Shown here piece after piece: positions 11,240 through 21,828 of a stretch of DNA of 64,000 nt. The notes under the pieces were generated by a model. The model saw only the letters and a list, made by a program, of their open reading frames with translations. It ran no database searches and was not told the origin of the DNA. The position numbers and the translations under genes are program-made. The DNA comes from Perognathus longimembris pacificus. Lineage: Eukaryota > Chordata > Mammalia > Rodentia > Heteromyidae. The DNA lies in assembly GCF_023159225.1 (NCBI RefSeq), contig NC_063161.1, positions 4,404,274-4,468,273 on the forward strand, given 5' to 3'. Every line of letters starts with the position of its first letter. The stretch's first letter is position 1.

Positions 11240-11375
11240 CCAGCTGCTGGTGGTTCACGCCTTTAATCTTAGCTACTCAGGAAGCTGAGATTTGAGAATA
11301 ACAATTTGAAGCCAACCCAGGCAGGAAAGTCTGCGGGACACTATCTCCAGTTTACCAGCAAAAATGAAAAAGCCA
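11240..11375 (+). mobile_element. Geo SINE, 5' half only
   Basis: From ctgctggtggttcacgcctt to ccagtttaccagcaaaaatg. The second box and 3' end are missing. Confidence 0.8.
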
Positions 11376-11740
11376 GAAAGAAGGCCCTTTCAATTGGAAA
11401 CAGCTGGTCTTTCTGTCTGGTTGCTGTAATGATTTCCTTCCTTCTATTTCCTCACTTCTCTTTCTGGAACTCCCATCACTCAGGATCCCGGACTTCCCGA
11501 ACAGGTCTTCCCACTTCCTGGGCTGCCCTTCCTACTTCCTTTTCCTTTTTCATGTATTACCTCTTCTTCCACTTTCCTGGTGTGGTTTGCCGTGGGCAGA
11601 AACGTGTGTTCCCTCACAATCCCTATGGGGAGGCCACACCTGAGCGTGATGGTTTTGAGATGCTGGATGGTTGGGACATGGGCACAAAGGAAGAACCCTC
11701 GAGAATGGGTTTGATACTCTTATAAAAAGAAGAGGAGAAG

Positions 11741-11950
11741 CCAGGTGCCGGTGTCTCACGCCGGTAACCCTAGCTACCCCGGAGGCTGAGATCTGAATAT
11801 TGCGATCCAGAGCCAGCGGGGGCAGGAAAATCCATGAGACTCGCACTCATCTCCAGTGGCACTGGGGCTCAAAGTGGCAAAGCGCTACCCTGAGTGAAAA
11901 CGCTCAAGGACAGTGTCCAGAACCTGAGTTCAAGCCCCATCACTGAGCAA
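11741..11950 (+). mobile_element. Geo SINE with small internal deletion
   Basis: ccaggtgccggtgtctcacg head to gagttcaagccccatcactg. The ATTAACCA segment after ctcatctcc is lost. Confidence 0.85.
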
Positions 11951-12179
11951 AAGGGAAGAAAAAGAGGAGATAGAGGTTACCACCCCCCACCCCGTCCTCC
12001 ACCATGTTAAGATACAAAGAGGCTCTCACCAGACAAGGGGAATACATGTATGTTCCTGACACTCCTCTTAGGATGTAGCTCAATCTAGTGCATGTACACA
12101 CGCGTGTGTTTTCAGACCTCACCCTCCTGGTGTCATCGTGTGAACTGGTGCAGGACACCGCAGAGGGCTGCTCTCTTGC

Positions 12180-12990
12180 TTAGCCTCGTGGTCGGGAGGG
12201 CGAGCGGGGACGCGCGGGGACGAGCTGCGGGCTCTCCCATTCTGGGTGCAAAGAGCAAGTGTGAGGCGGCCTCGCATTCGGGAGTCCGTGCACACGTGCC
12301 GCGGGCTCGTGGGAGGTTTATGGCGCTCGCTCCCGGCGCGGGGAATCCGAGGACCCGGGGCGGAACCCGCGACGGCGGAACCTTTCTTCCCAGCCGGGTG
12401 CTGGGGGAGCCCGGCCGGCGGCGCGCGGAGCCCCGCGCCGCCCCGCGCAGCCGCAGTCGGGCCTCGGTCGCCACGGGAACGCGCGCGCGCTCGCCGGCCG
12501 GGACCATGGCCTACGGGCGGCGTCTCGCCGTGGGCGCGCGCGTGGCGCGGGGGGCGTGGGGCCTGGGCCGCGCGGCCTCGAGCTTCCCGGCGCCGGGGCC
12601 GGGCGGCGCGGACGTGGCGGAGCTGCTGCGGGAGGCGGCGGGGGACGAGGCCCGGGCGAGGGCGGCGCGGCGGCCGCCCGACCGGTGCTCCGTGCTGCTC
12701 TTCCCCGGGCAGGGCAGCCAGGCCGTGGGCATGGGCCGCGGCCTGCTCGAGTTCCCGCGCGTCCGCGAGCTCTACGAGGCCGCCAGCCGCGTGCTGGGCT
12801 ACGACCTGCTGGAGCTGAGCCTGCGCGGCCCGCAGGAGGACCTGGACCGCACCGTGCACTGCCAGCCCGCCGTCTTCGTGGCCTCGCTGGCCGCCGTCGA
12901 GAAACTGCACCACCTGAGGCCCGAGGTGAGGCCCGCGGCCCCGGGGCTCCCGCCCGCCAGCCCCGAGCGCGCCCCCCTCCGAGGGACACG
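12180..12990 (+). promoter_or_regulatory. MCAT: MCAT CpG-island promoter and first exon
   Basis: Very high G+C and CpG across the sequence flanking the MCAT start codon, with no TATA box near. The transcription start is not fixed by the sequence; it should lie within roughly 12.3-12.5 kb. Confidence 0.65.
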
Positions 12991-15900
12991 TTTAGGAGTT
13001 GAGCCCCTGGCTCACACCTGTAACCCCAGCTACCGGGAGGTGGGAGTCAGAAGATCCCGGTTCAGAGCCAGCCCAGGCAGGAACGCCGAGAGACTCTCAT
13101 CTCCAGCTAACTACAAAAACAAAGCCTGAATGGAGCTGTGGCCCAAGTGGTAGAGCGCCAGCCTTGTGCAAAAGATCAGCGTCCAGGCCCTGAGCTCAAG
13201 CCCCAGGACTGGCACACGCGCACACACGGGCACACACACATACACGAAGTACTTTTTTGAGTTAGAGACTAGATTTCTTAGACTGACATGCGTTAGTATG
13301 GGTGTACTAGTGCTGGGGCTTGAACTCAGGACCTGGGCACTGCCCTTGACCTTTTCCCCTCAAGACTGGCACTCTACCCCTTGAGCCACAGCTCCGCTTC
13401 CAGCTTCTTGCTGTTAATTGGCGGGAAGAGTCACACGGGCTTTTCTGAGCTCATGCCCACCGCGGGAAGAATTGCGACGGTAACGTTTACAAAGCGCTCA
13501 GCACAGCGTTGGGCCAGGCAAGCGCCCTGGCCGGGGACGTTCCTCAGGGTCAGACTCCGGTCGTCAAAGCTTCCTCTGTGTCTCTTCTAGCTGGGGCATC
13601 AGCCAGGGGAGCTTGGTTCACAGCAATGCTGAACACCCTGCCAGCTTGCAGGCCAGCCCTGGAGAGAATTCGGCCTCACGTGTGCATCTGTCACCGCAGG
13701 TCATTGAGAACTGCGTTGCTGCCGCCGGGTTCAGCGTGGGGGAATTTGCAGCCCTTGTGTTTGCTGGGGCCATGGAATTTTCCGAAGGTAAGGGGGGGTG
13801 TGTTCGTTTTTAGGGGTGTGGTCTTGCTGGACTTCTTGGGAACAGGGATACTCCAGCAAGGAGAGTGGACCCCCGAGGGTGTCAGGGAAGGGAATGATAC
13901 TGGATCTCTGGGACTCAGTTGTACCGTGATACCTTGGAAACCTGGAGGGTTCAGCAGGCATTTTCATTCTCATGTGTGACGTGGTAAAATCTGCTTGCTT
14001 AACTGTCTCTCCAACCACCCGTGTGTTCTGGTATTCAACTCCCTCCTGACTGTCACACTGGTAAGGTGCATTGCTAGGTGCTCATTAGATGCTCACTGAA
14101 TTAGAAACAGTAATCAAGCTGGGCGTCGGACCAGCACAAACAAAGAAAAAGTGAGTGTGTGTATTTTTTTGGGGGGGGGGTCAGTTGTGGGACTTGAACT
14201 CAGGGCCTAGGTGCTGTCCTTGAGCTTTTGTGCTCAAAGCTAGAGCTCTACTACTTTAAGTAAGCCACAGCTCCACTCCCAATTTTCTGGTGGTTAATTG
14301 GAGATAAAGAGTCTCACAGACTTTCCTGCCCATGCAGGCTTGAAACCATGGTCCTCCTCCTATCTCAGCCTACCGAATAGCTAGGATTACAAGTGTGAGC
14401 CGCCAGCACCTGGCTTAGTAATCAAGTGTTTTATCTTTAAGCCAGGTGCTGGTGGCCCACACCTGTCGTGCTAGCTACTGAGATCTGAGGATTGGGGTTC
14501 AAAGCTAGCCCAGGCAGACAAACCCATGAAACTCTTATCTCCAATTAGCCAGCAAAAAGCTGGGCTGAAGGTGTGGTTCCTGTGGTAGAGCACCACTTGG
14601 GAGCAAGCAGGCAAAGCAAGGGGATGAGGCTCTGAGTTCAAGTCCCAGTATTGGTATACTGAAAATGGCTAATTATATTTTATGTGAATTTCACTCCCAT
14701 TTTTTTTAAAGCATTATAGCCCTCTGAAGGAAATGAAAAGGGGAAAATCTCCTATTTTCCTCTCCTAGTGAATCTGTGGCCTGTGTAGTTTAATGTGTGT
14801 GCACTTTACGGAATTACCATGTATTTAGTGTTGCGTTCACCTCTCTCACTTGGCATCCGTCAAGGTCATCACTTTAGCTCATGTGCGAAGGTTTCCCCGC
14901 ACTCCCTCCGCTTTCCCGGAGTCGCCTGCTCCCAGCTCCGACTCTTGTCCTGCATGCTCCCTTGTGGTTCTGGGGGCTGGGGTGAAGACCTGCACAGAGG
15001 AGCGGGATGCAGCGGGGTGTGGCGTGGCGCGGGAAGAGGGCGCAGGACTTGCCCCGGGGCCCTCTCTGCCATCCGTCGAGCCCTGGCTGGGTGCCCCATC
15101 TCCCCTTAGGCTGCGTGGCAATCCCTACCCAGGGAGCGGGCCCAAGACGTGAGGTTGTCTGTAATCTCAGCTGTTGCGTTGCCTTGCGGTGCCCGGCGCT
15201 CGGCGACCTGGGTGCATCCTCACACGCTTCCATGGCAGGGCTGCGCCTTGTACACAGCATCGCCTGTTTTTCCTTCCCCGTGTGGTCTCTCTTAGGTAGT
15301 AGTCATCGAGTGTCCACAATGCTTGACGGGAAATCTAAGCCAGGTTGCAGCTTCCCGGGGCAGCGCGGCTCCGAGTCTGGTCCCCCCCGCCCCTCGCAGG
15401 CTCTCCACGGTGGCACTGCGGAGATTGGGGTCCAGCCCGTCTTTGTCTTGGGGCGGGGGAACGTGTGATGGTAGAATGTTCTCTGTGGCAGCTTCCCTGT
15501 CAGGAGAAGCTTCCCCTAGGTGTGACGGGCAGAGAGCGCCCCCAGTTCCTGCAGGTGACCCCAGATGGCCTTGTGACAGGACAGGACGCGCCCCGGCCCC
15601 TGCTTTCTGGGATGGCAGCCCGTGTGGCTGGTGTGGAAGGCGGGACTGGGGCGTCGATGGCGTCTGCAGCCCGGGCCTCTCCCGCGCTTCTCTCCCGCCA
15701 GGTCTGTACGCGGTGAAGGTCCGCGCCGAGGCCATGCAGGAGGCCTCGGAAGCGGCCCCCAGTGGGATGCTGTCGGTCATCGGCCAGCCCCAGACCAAGT
15801 TCGCCTCCGCCTGTTTGGAAGCGCGGGAGCACTGCAGGTCTTTGGGTATAGAGGACCCGGTGTGCGAGGTGTCCAGCTTCCTCTTCCCGGACTGCAGGGT

Positions 15901-18230
15901 GATCTCCGGACACCTAGAGGTGAGTGGCCCGTGCTGGTGGCAGGGGACCGCCCCCGGGGACAGGGACGCCCGCCCAGCGTGCTTCAGGAAGACTGCCTGC
16001 CCAGCAAGCGTGAGGCCTGGCTCAAACCCCAGGACTCGGCGTGCAAAAGGAAAAGAAAGCAAAAGAGAATAATACTTACGGGATTGAAGGTCTTTGCAAA
16101 TTCTCGTTTGCAGGGCTAGCAGGTGTGGCCTGTCGGGGGTCCCTGGTGACCCTCGGGGCCAGGCCTCTGGGTGAGAGATTCTGTGGAGAAGCCGGAGGAG
16201 GCTGTCAGCGCCCAGGCTGCGGGCTCAAGAGCTCCAGAGAACGGGGCTGGGTTTTTCTTCTGACTTGAAGACTGTGAAGTGAGGCGCAGGCTTGGCTCAG
16301 CACTTGGGAGGTTAAGCCAGAGCCCTGGTGGATTCCAGGCCAGCTTGGGCTTGGGCTACATAGTATCTTTACTTTCTGCTTTTTTGTTGGGCCTGGGCGC
16401 GTTCCCTGAGTTCTTCAGCTCAAGGCTAGTGCTCTACCAGTTGAGCCACTTCTGCTTTTCTGGTGGTTACAGACCTTCTTGCCCCGGGGGCTGGCTTTGA
16501 ACTGCAATCCTCAGATCTCAGCCTGCTGAGTAGTTAGGTTTGCAGGCGTGAGCCGCCGGCACCCGGCTTACACAGTGTCTTTAAAAACATTTTAGGCCAG
16601 CTTGGTAACAACAGGGACAGCAGATTCTAAGTGGAGCTACGCGCGCTTGATAGGTGACTGTCACGCGTCTAACCTGATGTCATTGGAGCCACTCTGTAGG
16701 GCAGCTGACGTCATAGCTCGTTCTGAGAGGAGGAGGAAGCGGGGCAGAGATGCGAATGGCTGCGAGCCAGGACAAGGCCACGTGTCCACACGCGAAGTGA
16801 CCAGGGCCGGGACAAGGCCACGTGTCCACGCGCGAAGTGACCAGGGCCGGGACAAGGCACGTGTCCACGCGCGAAGTGACCAGGGCCGGGACAAGGCCAC
16901 GTGTCCACGCGCGAAGTGACCAGGGCCGGGACAAGGCCACGTGTCCACACGCGAAGTGACCAGGGCCGGGACAAGGCACGTGTCCACGCGCGAAGTGACC
17001 AGGGCCGGGACAAGGCCACGTGTCCACGCGCGAAGTGACCAGGGCCGGGACAAGGCCACGTGTCCACGCGCGAAGTGACCAGGGCCGGGACAAGGCCACG
17101 TGTCCACGCGCGAAGTGACCAGGGCCGGGACGGACCGCGTGTCCGCGGGCGTCCTCGTGACGTGTCCTCGCTCGCGCCTGCCGCGGTCACCTCAGTGGGG
17201 CATGCGCAGCCAGCCCCCTGGAGGACGGTCAGGACACCGCGGCCAGGTTCCGTGGGCGCAGCGCCCCAATGACAGGCGGGGTGTGGCCGGGGAGCGCCTG
17301 CACGGCCAGTGCGAGGCCGGAGGTCAAACCCCAGGACACCAAAACCCTGTGAACTGAGGTTGGGGTTGAGGGGTGCGCAGGATACGCACACGTGGGTGCG
17401 TCTGCGTGTGTGGACACGGCCTGCGCGGAGCCCGGCGGGAGCACGTGGCCCGCGCGGCCCGCCGCCGCCCCGCCGCCTGGGGTCGGCCCTCGGCGGCACG
17501 CATGCGCCTGGGGTCGGCCTCGGCGGCACGCATGCACCTAGGGTCGGCCTCGGCGGCACGCATGCACCTAGGGTCGGCCCTCGGCGGCACGCATGCGCCT
17601 GGGGTCGGCCCTCGGCGGCACGCATGCGCCTGGGGTCGGCCTCGGCGGCACGCATGCGCCTGGGGTCGGCCCTCGGCGGCACGCATGCGCCTGGGGTCGG
17701 CCTCGGCGGCACGCATGCGCCTGGGGTCGGCCCTCGGCGGCACGCATGCGCACGGCTGCGTCCCCGCTGCGTCCCCGCCCCTCAGCCGCCTTCCTTCCCC
17801 GCAGGCCCTGCGGTTTCTCCGGAACAACGCCTCCCGGTATCACTTCCGGCGCGCCAGGCTGCTGCCGGTGAGCGGCGCCTTCCACACGCGCCTCATGGAG
17901 CCCGCCGTGGCGCCCCTGACCCAGGTGCTGAAGACCGTGGAGCTGAAGCAGCCGCTGGTGGCCGTGTACTCCAACGTGAGCGGGCACCGGTACGCGCACC
18001 CCGCGCACATCCGGCAGCTGCTGGGCCGCCAGGTGGTGTCCCCCGTGAAGTGGGAGCAGACCATGCACGCCATCTACCAGAGGAAGAAGGGCACCGCCTT
18101 CCCCAGCACCTTCGAGGTGGGCCCCGGGGCGCAGCTCGGGGCCATCCTGAGGAGCTGCAACCTGCCGGCCTGGAAGGCCTACAGCCACGTGGACGTGATG
18201 GAGCCCGGCGCCCCCGAGGCCCTGCCGTGA
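12506..18230 (+). CDS. MCAT: MCAT, mitochondrial malonyl-CoA:ACP transacylase
   Basis: Coding exons: 12506-12925, 13700-13787, 15702-15919, 17805-18230 (stop TGA). Total 1152 nt, 383 aa (human 390). It transfers malonyl from CoA to mitochondrial acyl carrier protein, the entry step of mitochondrial type II fatty-acid synthesis that feeds lipoate formation. The N-terminus is Arg/Ala-rich without acidic residues for about 30 residues, typical of a matrix-targeting presequence. The acyltransferase fold follows: GQGSQ loop at 68-72, nucleophile elbow GFSVGE with catalytic Ser152 (exon 2), and GAFHTRLM with catalytic His269 (exon 4). The start ATG has a strong context (gggaccATGg). Exon borders are all GT-AG and phases fit. 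The last residues are shorter and unlike the human tail. Intron 3 carries two minisatellites. TSPO is divergent upstream and BIK convergent downstream. Confidence 0.97.
12996..13245 (+). mobile_element. Geo SINE in MCAT intron 1
   Basis: Starts about 70 bp after the exon 1 donor. Complete landmarks are followed by a (CA)n-type tail at about 13214-13244. Confidence 0.85.
13308..13440 (-). mobile_element. Geo SINE 3' half, reverse
   Basis: tgctggggcttgaactcagg through agccacagctccgcttccag and ttaattggcgggaagagtca, then lost. Confidence 0.75.
14181..14417 (-). mobile_element. Geo SINE, left arm of an inverted pair, MCAT intron 2
   Basis: Reverse copy with a T8/G10 tail at its left. Outside, the 10-mer AGTAATCAAG occurs at 14109-14118 and again at 14417-14426, which is probably its target-site duplication. 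Confidence 0.9.
14440..14655 (+). mobile_element. Geo SINE, right arm of an inverted pair, MCAT intron 2
   Basis: gccaggtgctggtggcccac head to gagttcaagtcccagtattg. It is separated from the opposite-strand copy by about 22 bp. Confidence 0.9.
16278..16368 (+). mobile_element. B1-like SINE fragment
   Basis: ggctcagcacttgggaggtt and caggccagcttgggcttggg match a B1 monomer, ending at ctacatagt. Confidence 0.6.
16385..16566 (-). mobile_element. Geo SINE, reverse, MCAT intron 3
   Basis: ctcaaggctagtgctctacc through ggctttgaactgcaatcctc to gtgagccgccggcacccggc. The part between the two boxes is shortened. Confidence 0.85.
16771..17140. repeat. Minisatellite A, 39-40 bp x 9 plus a decayed tenth copy (MCAT intron 3)
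   Basis: Each unit reads gacaaggccacgtgtccacg then cgcgaagtgaccagggccgg. Units start at about 16771, 16811, 16851, 16890, 16930, 16970, 17009, 17049 and 17089; a diverged one starts at 17129. Copies 3 and 6 lack one C (39 bp); copies 1 and 5 have ccacacg in place of ccacgcg. Every full copy holds the palindromic E-box CACGTG. Confidence 0.97.
17478..17751. repeat. Minisatellite B, 30-31 bp x 9 (MCAT intron 3)
   Basis: The unit is ctggggtcggccctcggcgg followed by cacgcatgcgc, with or without one C. Copies 2-3 carry catgcaccta. It ends about 54 bp before the MCAT exon 4 acceptor (17804). Each copy has GCATGC and a CpG-rich core resembling an NRF1 site. Confidence 0.97.
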
Positions 18231-18401
18231 CCCCGTCTGTGGGCTGCGGGGGCGGGGGGAGGGGAGGCAGAGCACAGTGTCAGGGACGGCGTCCCCGGCC
18301 GCCTCTCGCCACCCCGCACCGGCTGGGGGTCTGAAGGGCTGGCCCCGCGCGCCCCGTGTCTGCCCCGCGGTCCCCGGGGCACTCCACCGCCCCCCACACA
18401 G

Positions 18402-18600
18402 CCTGCAGGCTGAGATCTGAGGACCGCGGTTCAAAGCCTACCTGGGCAAGGAAGCCCATGAGACTCTCATCTCCCGTTAACCACCAGGAAGCCGGAAGTG
18501 GCGCTGTGACTCGAGTGGTAGAGCGCCAGCCTTGAGCAAAAGCAGCTCCGGGACGGCGCCCAGGCTCTGCGTTCAAGCCCCACCACCCACAGAAATAAAT
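18402..18600 (+). mobile_element. Geo SINE in MCAT 3' UTR
   Basis: Lies about 170 bp after the MCAT stop, in sense orientation. It runs from gcctgcaggctgagatctga to gttcaagccccaccaccc, with the tail agaaataaatata supplying AATAAA. Confidence 0.9.
18594..18599 (+). terminator. MCAT: MCAT candidate poly(A) signal, SINE-derived
   Basis: The first AATAAA after the MCAT stop (about 365 bases downstream). It lies in the A-rich tail of the Geo SINE. A T/GT-rich run follows (gtgttaggtctctgtgg at 18616). No other canonical hexamer was seen on this strand up to BIK. Confidence 0.6.
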
Positions 18601-19570
18601 ATACGCAGATAAGAGGTGTTAGGTCTCTGTGGCCCCGGCAGCCGCTCTGCCACGCCCTCATTCAGCAGCTGGGTGGTGGAAGCTCCCGTTCCTCACACAC
18701 CTGCGCGGCACCTCTTGTATGTCTTTGGGCCTGCTGTATCCCCCGAGCATGCGTATGCCCGGGCTGAGTGGACATTGGGGTTCCTGGGGGGCTCCACACA
18801 CCGATTCCATAGGAGGCGTGGAAGCTGGGGGCCGTTTCCTCCAGGCAGGGACACCGGGAAACCTCGGAGCTGCCCCCGCATCTGGCTTACAGTGTTACCG
18901 AGGGACGGGCCCCGACAAGTGCTGTGCCGTCAGGCTTGGCCCCAGGCAGATCCGTGGGCCTGGTGGGGGTCTGTCCCGCTCTCACGGACAGCCGTCCCAG
19001 CTCCCGGCTGCCCGCTGTGGCACCGAGACCCCAGAGGCAGGGCCCTGAGTCGCTGCAGATTCCAGAACAGGGCTGCCCCGGTGCGCATGTCCTGGTGTGA
19101 GCGGCTGTCCCCATGCGCAGGGAGGAAAATTCCATACCTAATCTGACCCAGCACAGTGGGGAGCTCCTGACCCTGCGGGTGGACAGGACTGTGCACCCCC
19201 AGTCCCTGCAGGGAGAGGCCTTGGGTTGCAACGCAAGCCCTCCTGACGGAAGCAGCCCAGCTCCTGCAGAGCTGCAGCCCTGGCCGTGCCCCAGGAGCGT
19301 GAAGGAAGCCGTGGGGTTCACCAACACCAGGACCCGGGACAGACAGCTGCCCCTGTGCCCCCCTTGGGAGCAGGAACCGGAAGGCTGGAGCCAGGGCCGC
19401 ATGGCGGGGCAGCGGGCAGACCTGAGGGGCTGGGGTGCAAAGCCTCCGGCGCGGGCGTCTGTGGCCCCCCAAGCCTCGCTCCCCCAGTCTCGGGCAAGGC
19501 ACCGCGTCCCAGCCCCCCACCCCTCCCGCCCACAGCGCAGGCCCCGAGCACCTGACACCGGCTGGAAGCG
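18600..19570. other. MCAT-BIK convergent intergenic region
   Basis: About 1 kb of unique GC-rich sequence without SINEs or recognisable exons. Open frames here look like chance frames of GC-rich DNA. Confidence 0.5.
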
Positions 19571-19575
19571 CACAC

Positions 19576-19581
19576 TTTATT
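19576..19581 (-). terminator. BIK: BIK poly(A) signal AATAAA
   Basis: TTTATT on the + strand, about 350 bases beyond the BIK stop codon. It is the only canonical hexamer for this gene. Confidence 0.75.
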
Positions 19582-19932
19582 GACATCGAGTGCAGTCGAT
19601 TCTCTGCTGGGCACCGGGGTGTGGCCCGCACTCCCCCAGGCCCACGGCGCCCGCCACCGAGGACAGCGCCCCCGAGTGGCTGGGGTCCGGAGCGCGGCCC
19701 AGCCAGCCTGTGGGGGCTGCCAGCCAGTGACACCCCAGAGGTAAAATGGACTCGTTTATCTTAAAAAAACAATAACAAAAAACCAGTAGGAAACCTCGCA
19801 GTGGCCCAGCACTAGCTTGAGATTGAATATTAAAGTGGTCACGGGAAAGCATCAGCGGAGGAGGAGCCGGCCGCCTCCCGGACGCCGCGGGCGGGTGGCC
19901 AGGGGCGGGGACCGGCCCCGCCCCGCCCCGCC

Positions 19933-21828
19933 TCACTGGAGCAGCCGGCGCAGGGCTCCGCGGAGCAGCAGCAGCAGCACGGCCGGCAGCACCGCGGGCA
20001 GCACCGGCCCCCAGGCCCGGTCAGCGGGCGCCTGTGGACCAAGAGCGGGCGGAGGGGCGGCTCAGGCACCGCACTGAGGCCTGGGGCCGGGGCAGGGTGA
20101 GCCCCAGGGGGGGTTCTGGAGGAGAGCAGGGGTGTCCAATGCAGGGCAGATGGGGTGGGTTGAGGGGTGCACACAGGAGGCCCCCGCAGTCTGCCCCCCC
20201 CACCATGCAGGCAGGACTGGACACACGGGCAGCTGGCGTGGAAGAGGCAGGAAGGGGCGGGGACTTACCCAGAGGCGGGGGCAGGGGAGCCTCCAGGCCC
20301 TGATGTGCGCGCTCAGGCGGGTGACCCCGCGGAGGAAGCAGCGGAGCAGTCCCCGGACGCCCATCCGGCTGTAGGTCCGCGCCAGGCTGCAGGGCGCAGA
20401 GGGAAGGCGGGTACTGCAGATGCAGGCGCCACCCATGCTGTCACCTGACCCCTCCCCGCCGACCTGGCCCCCCACCCAGGACAGCTCCCTTCTGGCTTCT
20501 GTGTCCCTGCCTACCCGCTGGCCAGGTCTACACTCAGCCAGCCCCTCTGCGCACCCCAGCGGGCAGACCCTCACCCCACTTGTTGCCCGTGCTTGCCAGC
20601 TGGGGACAGCCCCCGGGGTGGGAATGGGGGGCTGGCGCTCCCCGGATTTTGCTGTCCAGGCCCTTTGGAGAGATGCCATCGGTGCATGAGGAGGAACCGA
20701 GGCCTCCGGCCGGCCAAGGCCAGGGCAGAGCGTGGGAGCCCCCCCCCCCCCCCGTGGAGAAGCCCGGGCAGGGCAGGGCAGGGCAGGGCAGGGGCGGTCA
20801 CCTGTGCACAGCCGTCCCCGGGAGCTGGGCCAGGCGAGGCCTTCGGAGACGCCGGTCCATTTCGTCTCCAATGCACACCAGCCACAGGGCTACCCGGTTG
20901 CTGCGGGGAGGCGCAGGGGGGTCGGCCACGCCGCCCGCCCAGCCGTGGTTCCCGCAGCCCGGGGGTGGCCCACAGAGGGGTGCTGGGGTCGCGGGGGGCC
21001 AGCAGCACGCCCACCTCTTCCTCCCACCCTCTGGGGGAGCCTCCGTGTCCCCCTGTCCCTGGAGAGTCCGGAGGCCTGCCGTGGCCGCGGTGGGGTGCTC
21101 TGGGCCCCTCCATGGCTGAGGCTGGGTCTCACTTGACAGTCCTTTAGAGGGGGGCTCTGAAGCCATGTCGGGGCTCCATTCTGAGAGGACCCCTCCTGCC
21201 AAGGACCCTGCCCGGGGGCCTGAGGTGTGCCCCACACTCCAGCCCGCTTCCTGGACAGCGGCTCGTGCCCCGCAGACGGCTCCGGCGTAGCCCGCCCCGA
21301 GCTGCTCTTGGGGGGGTGGGGGGGACGGCCTAGCAGGCAGGCATTGTCGGGCCAGGGCAGGTGGGGGGGGGGGTGCTCAGGAAGGCGCTTCCCCGCCTCG
21401 TCCCTCCACAGCCAGGAACGGAGAGAACCCAGCCCCAAGCACCAATCCCCACGTGCGGGCCCTCCGTATGGACCCCAAAGCAGAGGGGACATCCAGACCC
21501 CCACCACGGGCCAGCTCGCGCCGGCCACAGCTGGTCTCTTCCAACCGGGGCTGGGGCGGGGAGCCGAGCTGCTCGCGGTCCTCCAAGGGCGGGGGGCAAT
21601 GGCGCCCTGCCTGGGGGTGGCGGCATGCAGACGGGCCCCCCTCCACCCGGAGGCCTGGCCAGTGGCCCGCGGGCCCTACCTGCCCTGGAGACAGTCCACG
21701 GGGTCCCAGCCCTCGGCCCCCACGGGCTCGGGGGTGGGGAAAAGCCCCGCTGCCGGCCGCGGCCCGGGCATCTGCTGGTACAGGAGCGTCCTGACGAAGA
21801 GGCTGCCGACCGGCCTGGCCTCCGACAT
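19933..21828 (-). CDS. BIK: BIK, BH3-only pro-apoptotic protein (four coding exons)
   Basis: Minus-strand coding exons: 21828-21680 (start ATG 21826-21828), 20900-20802, 20386-20269 and 20031-19933 (stop at 19933-19935). They total 465 nt, 154 aa (human 160). BIK sits in the ER membrane and binds BCL2-type survival proteins through its BH3 helix to promote cell death. The start MSEARPV matches the family. The BH3 helix is VALWLVCIGDEMDRRL (53-68), with the invariant Gly61-Asp62. Exon 4 coding continues SLARTYSRMGVRGLLRC as in rodent BIK. The C-terminus has a hydrophobic anchor (about 129-145), ending in basic and Leu residues. The acceptor lies only two bases before the ATG. The region between residues 20 and 50 is proline-rich and has lost the acidic phosphorylated stretch of human BIK. 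All four exons have GT-AG borders and matching phases. Confidence 0.93.
20760..20796. repeat. Short GGGCA tandem repeat at BIK exon 3 donor
   Basis: gggcagggcagggcagggca occupies the first bases of BIK intron 3 on the minus strand, right after the exon donor at 20801. Confidence 0.85.

Larger units (their letters stand above)
10130..12400. other. TSPO-MCAT intergenic region
   Basis: The two genes are head to head about 2.3 kb apart. The region holds an old Geo 3' piece (10378-10455), three + strand Geo SINEs and unique sequence at 10.46-10.83 and 11.38-11.74 kb, with no exon-like structure seen. The distance is too great to call one shared bidirectional promoter. Confidence 0.6.

Noticed and set aside
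10091..12506. Shared bidirectional promoter for TSPO and MCAT
   Set aside because: The two CpG islands are distinct and about 1.8 kb apart, with SINEs between them.
16711..17712. Minus-strand repeat protein frames over MCAT intron 3
   Set aside because: Readings of the two minisatellites; no start context, conservation or splice logic.
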